A stretch of DNA of 18,519 nucleotides. It comes from Bacillota bacterium. GTDB lineage: Bacteria > Bacillota_A > Clostridia > Clostridiales > Clostridiaceae. Below, one piece after another: positions 14,611-18,519 of the stretch (the stretch's first letter is position 1; each line of letters starts with the position of its first letter). The stretch covers positions 1-18,519 of the forward strand of contig JAKBFR010000042.1 of NCBI GenBank assembly GCA_021837545.1. Direction: 5' to 3'. The notes beneath the pieces are model-generated. The model ran no database searches and was not told the DNA's origin. It was given only the letters and a program-made list of their open reading frames with translations. A program made the position numbers and the translations under genes.

Positions 14611-14652
14611 GTAACAGGCGTTACAGATTATTTCATAATTTCAATGTAGAAT
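14611..14652 (+). promoter_or_regulatory. Class II Crp/Fnr-type operator and promoter of hcp
   Basis: GTAAC (14611-14615), four bases and GTTAC (14620-14624) form a perfect 5+5 inverted repeat centred between 14617 and 14618. TAGAAT (14647-14652) is a good -10 box, putting the start near 14659 and the operator centre at exactly -41.5. No -35 consensus is present at 14624-14629. The half-site differs from the GTGA type ahead of fnt-asrABC. Regulator 1 is the more likely binder by recognition helix. Confidence 0.68.
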
Positions 14653-14742
14653 AAGTTTGTAAGGTAATTTTAGAAAAAATAAAGCAATAATAATTTTTAA
14701 ATTTATTCAACTAAAAACAAATGTATGGAGGAGATTAAAATT

Positions 14743-16380
14743 ATGGATAATAAAATGTTTTGTTTTCAATGTCAAGAAGCAGCGGGTTGTACAGGCTGTA
14801 CTGTAAAAGGAGTTTGTGGTAAGACACCGGATCTTGCAAAAATGCAAGACTTATTAATATATACAACTAGAGGTTTATCAGAAGTAGCAACAAAAGCTAG
14901 AGCAGAAGGTGTAGCCGTATCACAAGCAATTAATACTATAGTAACAATGAACCTTTTCACTACTATAACTAATGCTAATTTTGATAAAGAAGTATTCTAT
15001 GGCAGAGTGAAAGAAACTTTAAGTATAAAAGAAGAATTATTAGCAAAATTAAGCAATAAAGAATCTTTAAGTTCAGCAGCTTTATGGAATACTGAAAGCA
15101 GAGATGAAATGGAAGCTAAATCAGAATCAGTTGGAGTTTTAGCTACTGAAAATGAAGATATTAGAAGTTTAAGAGAACTTATTACTTATGGATTAAAAGG
15201 ATTATCTGCATATATGAAACATGCAAATGCTTTAGGATATGAAGATGAAAATATATGTGCTTTCATGCAAAAGGCATTGTCATTGACTGCAGATAATAAT
15301 GTAACAATAGATGAATATATAGGATTAACTTTAGAAACAGGAAAATTTGGTGTTGATGGAATGGCTATATTAGATAAAGCTAACACTGAAACCTACGGTA
15401 ATCCAGAAATAACTAAGGTTAATATTGGAGTTAAAACAAATCCAGGAATATTAATTTCAGGTCATGATTTAAAAGATTTAGAACAATTGTTAATTCAAAC
15501 AGAAGGAACAGGAGTAGATGTTTATACTCACTCTGAAATGCTACCAGCTCATTACTATCCAAACTTAAAGAAATATTCAAATCTGGTTGGTAACTATGGA
15601 AATGCATGGTGGAAACAACCTGAAGAATTTGAAAGTTTTAATGGACCAATACTTATGACTACAAATTGTATAGTTCCACCAAGAGATAGCTATAAGAGTA
15701 GATTATATACTACAGGTTCAGCAGGATATGAAGGATGTACTCATATTACAGCTGATGAAAACAAGAAGAAAGATTTCTCAGTAATTATTGAACAAGCTAA
15801 AAATTGTGCAGCTCCGACTCAAATAGAAGAAGGGGAAATCATTGGTGGATTTGCTCATAATCAAGTATTAGCACTTGCTGATAAAATAGTTGAAGCAGTA
15901 AAAACTGGAGCTATAAAGAAATTCTTTGTTATGGCAGGCTGTGATGGTAGACAAAAGGCTAGATCATACTACACAGATTTTGCTAAAGCCATTCCAAAGG
16001 ATACTGTTATATTAACAGCTGGCTGTGCAAAATATAGATATAATAAATTAGAGTTAGGAGATATAGGTGGAATTCCTAGAGTTTTAGATGCAGGACAATG
16101 TAATGATTCTTATTCATTAGCATTAATTGCATTAAAATTAAAAGAAGTATTTGAACTTGAAGATATAAATGAATTACCAATAGCATTTAATATTGCATGG
16201 TATGAACAAAAAGCAGTAATAGTTCTTTTATCTCTATTACACCTAGGAGTAAAGAACATTCACTTAGGACCAACACTTCCAGCATTCCTTTCACCAAATG
16301 TAGTTAATGTTTTAGTAGAAAACTTTGGCATCGGTGGAATTACAAATGTTGAAGATGATATAGAAATGTTTTTAAACTAA
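14743..16380 (+). CDS. hcp: Hydroxylamine reductase / hybrid cluster protein (Hcp)
   Basis: A 545-residue hybrid cluster protein; family members reduce hydroxylamine and nitric oxide in the cytoplasm under nitrosative stress. The N-terminal cluster ligands Cys7, Cys10, Cys19 and Cys25 have CX2CX8CX5C spacing as in Desulfovibrio; Cys16 is an extra. Hybrid-cluster ligands are visible: His241 (GHDL), the glutamate in HSEMLPAHY, Cys309 (TTNCIVPP), Cys400 (AGCDGR, the persulfide cysteine in relatives), Cys428 ([10 protein letters not shown]), Cys453 (GQCNDSYS), Glu488 and Lys490 (YEQKA). The start is ATG 14743, 9 bases after GGAGGAG (14727-14733); an in-frame ATG at 14725 has no ribosome binding site of its own. 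The promoter carries a GTAAC-N4-GTTAC operator at -41.5, in keeping with Crp/Fnr (HcpR) control. A 22-bp hairpin terminator follows. Confidence 0.96.
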   Translation: MDNKMFCFQCQEAAGCTGCTVKGVCGKTPDLAKMQDLLIYTTRGLSEVATKARAEGVAVSQAINTIVTMNLFTTITNANFDKEVFYGRVKETLSIKEELLAKLSNKESLSSAALWNTESRDEMEAKSESVGVLATENEDIRSLRELITYGLKGLSAYMKHANALGYEDENICAFMQKALSLTADNNVTIDEYIGLTLETGKFGVDGMAILDKANTETYGNPEITKVNIGVKTNPGILISGHDLKDLEQLLIQTEGTGVDVYTHSEMLPAHYYPNLKKYSNLVGNYGNAWWKQPEEFESFNGPILMTTNCIVPPRDSYKSRLYTTGSAGYEGCTHITADENKKKDFSVIIEQAKNCAAPTQIEEGEIIGGFAHNQVLALADKIVEAVKTGAIKKFFVMAGCDGRQKARSYYTDFAKAIPKDTVILTAGCAKYRYNKLELGDIGGIPRVLDAGQCNDSYSLALIALKLKEVFELEDINELPIAFNIAWYEQKAVIVLLSLLHLGVKNIHLGPTLPAFLSPNVVNVLVENFGIGGITNVEDDIEMFLN

Positions 16381-16393
16381 TAATAACAACATA

Positions 16394-16446
16394 AAAAAGA
16401 CATTAAGAACTTATATAAACTATAAGTTCTTGATGTCTTTTTATAT
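16394..16446 (+). terminator. Very strong terminator of hcp
   Basis: A 22-bp stem (16394-16415 with 16421-16442, one G-U pair) with a 5-base loop, flanked by A-run and T-run so it can serve both strands. Confidence 0.92.
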
Positions 16447-16495
16447 GTTTAGTTGTATTTAAAAGAATATTGAAATTTTATTAACAATAAAAAGG

Positions 16496-16504
16496 TGGTA
16501 TAAT
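16496..16504 (+). promoter_or_regulatory. Extended -10 promoter of the Nramp gene
   Basis: TGG followed by TATAAT (16499-16504) is an extended -10 element. No clear -35 box lies at the normal distance. Initiation near 16511 gives a leader of about 48 bases. Confidence 0.5.
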
Positions 16505-16558
16505 TAATGTCAAATAATAATTAGTGTATATTAAGATAGAAAGGATTAAAGTGAATAA

Positions 16559-17812
16559 ATGAAGATAAATAATTTTTTTTCTAAAGAAAAAAAGGAAAAT
16601 AGATTTACAGGAAAAGAATTTTTAAAATATGTAGGACCAGGAATTTTAGTTACAGTAGGATTTATAGATCCTGGTAATTGGGCATCAAATATTGCGGCTG
16701 GATCTAGTTATGGATACAAATTACTTTGGATCGTTACATTAGCAACAATAATGCTTATTGTGTTACAACATAATGCTGCACATTTAGGCATAGTTACAGG
16801 GCTTTGTATTTCAGAAGCAATAAATAAATATATGAAATCAATTATTGGAAAAGCAATAACATCAACTGCAATATTAGCAGCAATAGGTACTGCTATGGCA
16901 GAAATTTTAGGATCAGCCATAGCTCTAAAAATGTTATTTAATATACCTATAAAAATAGGATCTTTAATATCAGCAATATTAATAATATTTATGTTGTTTT
17001 CAAACTCATATAAAAGAATAGAAAAAGTCATCATAGGATTTGTATCAATCATAGGATTATCATTTATATTTGAGACAGCACTCGTAAATGTAAATTGGAG
17101 TGAAGCATTAAAAAATTTAGCAATACCTAATATTCCAAATGGTTCACTGCCAATAATAATGAGTATTTTAGGAGCAGTGGTTATGCCACATAATTTATTT
17201 TTACATTCTGAAGTAATTCAAAGTAGAAAATGGAATTTAAAGGATAAATCAATAATTGAAAAGCAATTAAAATATGAATTTATGGATACAATGCTATCAA
17301 TGATAATAGGTTTTGTTATAAATAGTGCAATGATTTTAGTTGCAATAACATTCTTTCAAAAGGGGGTTGAAGTAACAGAACTTGAACAGGCTCAAATAAT
17401 GTTAAAGCCTTTACTAGGAAGCGGTGCTTCAATAGTGTTTGCAATAGCTTTATTATTTGCAGGAATAGCTTCATGCATTACTGCTGGAATGGCAGGAGGA
17501 TCAATATTTGCTGGATTATTTGGAGAAGAATATGATATAAATAGTAAAAGTAGTAAAAATGGAGTTTTAATTACTATTATATTTTCATTATTAATAATAT
17601 TTTTTATTGAGAATCCATTTAAAGGATTAATATATTCACAGATGTTATTAAGTATTCAACTTCCTATAACTATTTTTAGTCAAATATATTTAACATCGTC
17701 AAAAAAAGTTATGGGAGAATATAAAAATACTACAATAGAAAATATTATACTTTGGGTTATTGGTGGTATAGTTACAGCATTAAATATTATGTTATTAGTA
17801 AGCGTTATTTAA
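16559..17812 (+). CDS. mntH: Nramp family divalent metal transporter (Mn2+/Fe2+)
   Basis: A 417-residue integral membrane protein with about 11 hydrophobic helices. The helix 1 metal-site motif is Asp37-Pro-Gly-Asn40 in GFIDPGNWASNIAAGS. The helix 6 motif is Met209-Pro-His-Asn212 in GAVVMPHNLFLHSEVIQ. The retained methionine and DPGN residues indicate a transition-metal importer rather than the Mg2+-type relatives that lose the methionine. It imports Mn2+ or Fe2+ with protons; iron supply would suit the many Fe-S proteins encoded nearby, though no shared regulation is visible. The ATG has a distant ribosome binding site (AAGGA at 16541-16545, spacer 13), so translation may be modest; an in-frame stop just upstream excludes an earlier start. 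Confidence 0.9.
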   Translation: MKINNFFSKEKKENRFTGKEFLKYVGPGILVTVGFIDPGNWASNIAAGSSYGYKLLWIVTLATIMLIVLQHNAAHLGIVTGLCISEAINKYMKSIIGKAITSTAILAAIGTAMAEILGSAIALKMLFNIPIKIGSLISAILIIFMLFSNSYKRIEKVIIGFVSIIGLSFIFETALVNVNWSEALKNLAIPNIPNGSLPIIMSILGAVVMPHNLFLHSEVIQSRKWNLKDKSIIEKQLKYEFMDTMLSMIIGFVINSAMILVAITFFQKGVEVTELEQAQIMLKPLLGSGASIVFAIALLFAGIASCITAGMAGGSIFAGLFGEEYDINSKSSKNGVLITIIFSLLIIFFIENPFKGLIYSQMLLSIQLPITIFSQIYLTSSKKVMGEYKNTTIENIILWVIGGIVTALNIMLLVSVI

Positions 17813-17933
17813 TGAATATATAATCGGTAGTATTGTGACGGAATACAATAAAAGGTTTAAAAACCTTTAAAATATTACAATATAGTGAGTTAATAATATG
17901 TAATTAGTTTTAAAACAATATGGGGGAATAAAC
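17813..17933. other. Spacer with nested inverted repeats before the APC permease gene
   Basis: AAAGGTTT (17851-17858) and AAACCTTT (17861-17868) are perfect inverted arms only two bases apart, without a T-run. Just upstream, TATTGT (17831-17836) and ACAATA (17845-17850) are a second inverted pair. At about 120 bases with no recognisable core, the spacer is too short for me to call a c-di-AMP (ydaO) riboswitch. Confidence 0.4.
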
Positions 17934-18519
17934 ATGTTTAAAAAAATTCAATCACTGTTGATTGGAAGGGCACTTAAGACCACCGAATTAGCTGAGGAAA
18001 AACTTAGTGTTCTTTGGGGGTTACCAATATTATCAAGTGATGCAATTTCTTCAGTAGCTTATGCTAGTGAAGAAATATTGTTAGTGCTTGTACCTGCACT
18101 TGGAATGTATGCGTATGGAACAATGCTATGGATAGCAATTGCAATTACAGCGTTATTATTTATACTTGTATTTTCATATAAGCAAATAATTGATTCTTAT
18201 CCTCATGGAGGCGGATCATATATTGTTGCTAGTGAGAATATAGGTAAAGTACCAGGACTCTTAGCAGCATCATCATTAATGATAGATTATGTTTTGACAG
18301 TTGCAGTTAGTACTTGTGCAGGTGCCGCAGCAATAACATCTGCGATTCCGGCACTTTTGCAACATCAAGCATTAATTGCCATTTCATTAATAACTATAAT
18401 AACTTTAGGAAATCTGAGAGGCATAAAGGATTCAGCTAAGTTATTTGGGATACCAACATATTTGTTTATATTCTCTATAATAATAATGATAGGAACAGGA
18501 ATTTTTAAAGTTTTAGTTT
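17934..18519 (+). CDS. APC superfamily permease, KimA-like potassium/amino acid transporter (5' part)
   Basis: The first 195 residues of a membrane transporter that runs off the window. The opening block IGRALKTTELAEEKLSVLWGLPILSSDAISSVAYASEEILLVLVP closely parallels Bacillus subtilis KimA (YdaO), a proton-coupled potassium importer. YPHGGGSYIVASENIG and DYVLTVAVSTCAGAAAITSAIP also follow the KimA pattern. At least five hydrophobic helices are present in this part. GGGGG at 17922-17926 lies 7 bases before the ATG. KimA proteins in Firmicutes are often controlled by c-di-AMP, but no riboswitch is recognisable here. A general amino acid permease is the alternative. Confidence 0.78.
   Translation, partial: MFKKIQSLLIGRALKTTELAEEKLSVLWGLPILSSDAISSVAYASEEILLVLVPALGMYAYGTMLWIAIAITALLFILVFSYKQIIDSYPHGGGSYIVASENIGKVPGLLAASSLMIDYVLTVAVSTCAGAAAITSAIPALLQHQALIAISLITIITLGNLRGIKDSAKLFGIPTYLFIFSIIIMIGTGIFKVLV

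Noticed and set aside
16708..17052. Minus-strand 114-codon frame within the Nramp gene
   Set aside because: Hydrophobic only because it mirrors membrane-helix codons on the other strand.
17813..17933. c-di-AMP (ydaO/kimA) riboswitch ahead of the KimA-like gene
   Set aside because: The spacer is only about 120 bases and I could not find the conserved core; the inverted repeats present do not form the known two-domain fold.

Overview
The window is low-GC, densely coded DNA with every supported gene on the + strand. Gene content (two Crp/Fnr regulators, AsrABC sulfite reductase, hybrid cluster protein, a thioredoxin reductase without an NADPH site, an EFR1-type flavodoxin/ferredoxin protein), AT-rich spacers and strong AGGAGG ribosome binding sites point to a saccharolytic, anaerobic Clostridium sensu stricto (C. 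beijerinckii/C. butyricum-like). The species is an inference. I saw no rRNA, tRNA, CRISPR array or intact insertion sequence.

Layout. Positions 1-2698 hold the tail of a carbohydrate ABC permease and a GH31 alpha-xylosidase, a probable xylo-oligosaccharide uptake and cleavage unit. An M3B oligoendopeptidase (2994-4769), an EFR1 family flavodoxin/ferredoxin protein (5004-5762) and an unrecognised lysine/glutamate-rich protein (6002-6769) follow, separated by palindromic spacers and terminators. From 7005 to 16380 lies a redox and nitrogen/sulfur block: thioredoxin; a flavoprotein thioredoxin reductase resembling the ferredoxin-dependent FFTR type; a one-Cys OhrR peroxide sensor; two different Crp/Fnr regulators; an FNT channel leading asrA-asrB-asrC; and hcp. 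The window ends with an Nramp metal transporter and the first 195 codons of a KimA-like APC permease.

The strongest regulatory signal concerns the two Crp/Fnr proteins. The 30-bp palindrome ending the second regulator gene is both an intrinsic terminator and a GTGA-N6-TCAC Crp-type site, centred exactly -41.5 from a TATAAT -10 box that would drive fnt-asrABC. A second palindrome of another type, GTAAC-N4-GTTAC, is also centred exactly -41.5 from a TAGAAT -10 box ahead of hcp. The regulators carry two different recognition helices (R-P-S-L-S-R and R-E-T-I-S-R), so a natural hypothesis is one regulator per operator, giving separate activation of sulfite reduction with HS-/nitrite transport and of hydroxylamine/NO detoxification.

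The thioredoxin genes, OhrR and a TACAA-type palindrome in the reductase leader suggest thiol/peroxide control joined to the same region. All functional statements are homology by eye; nothing was searched or computed.
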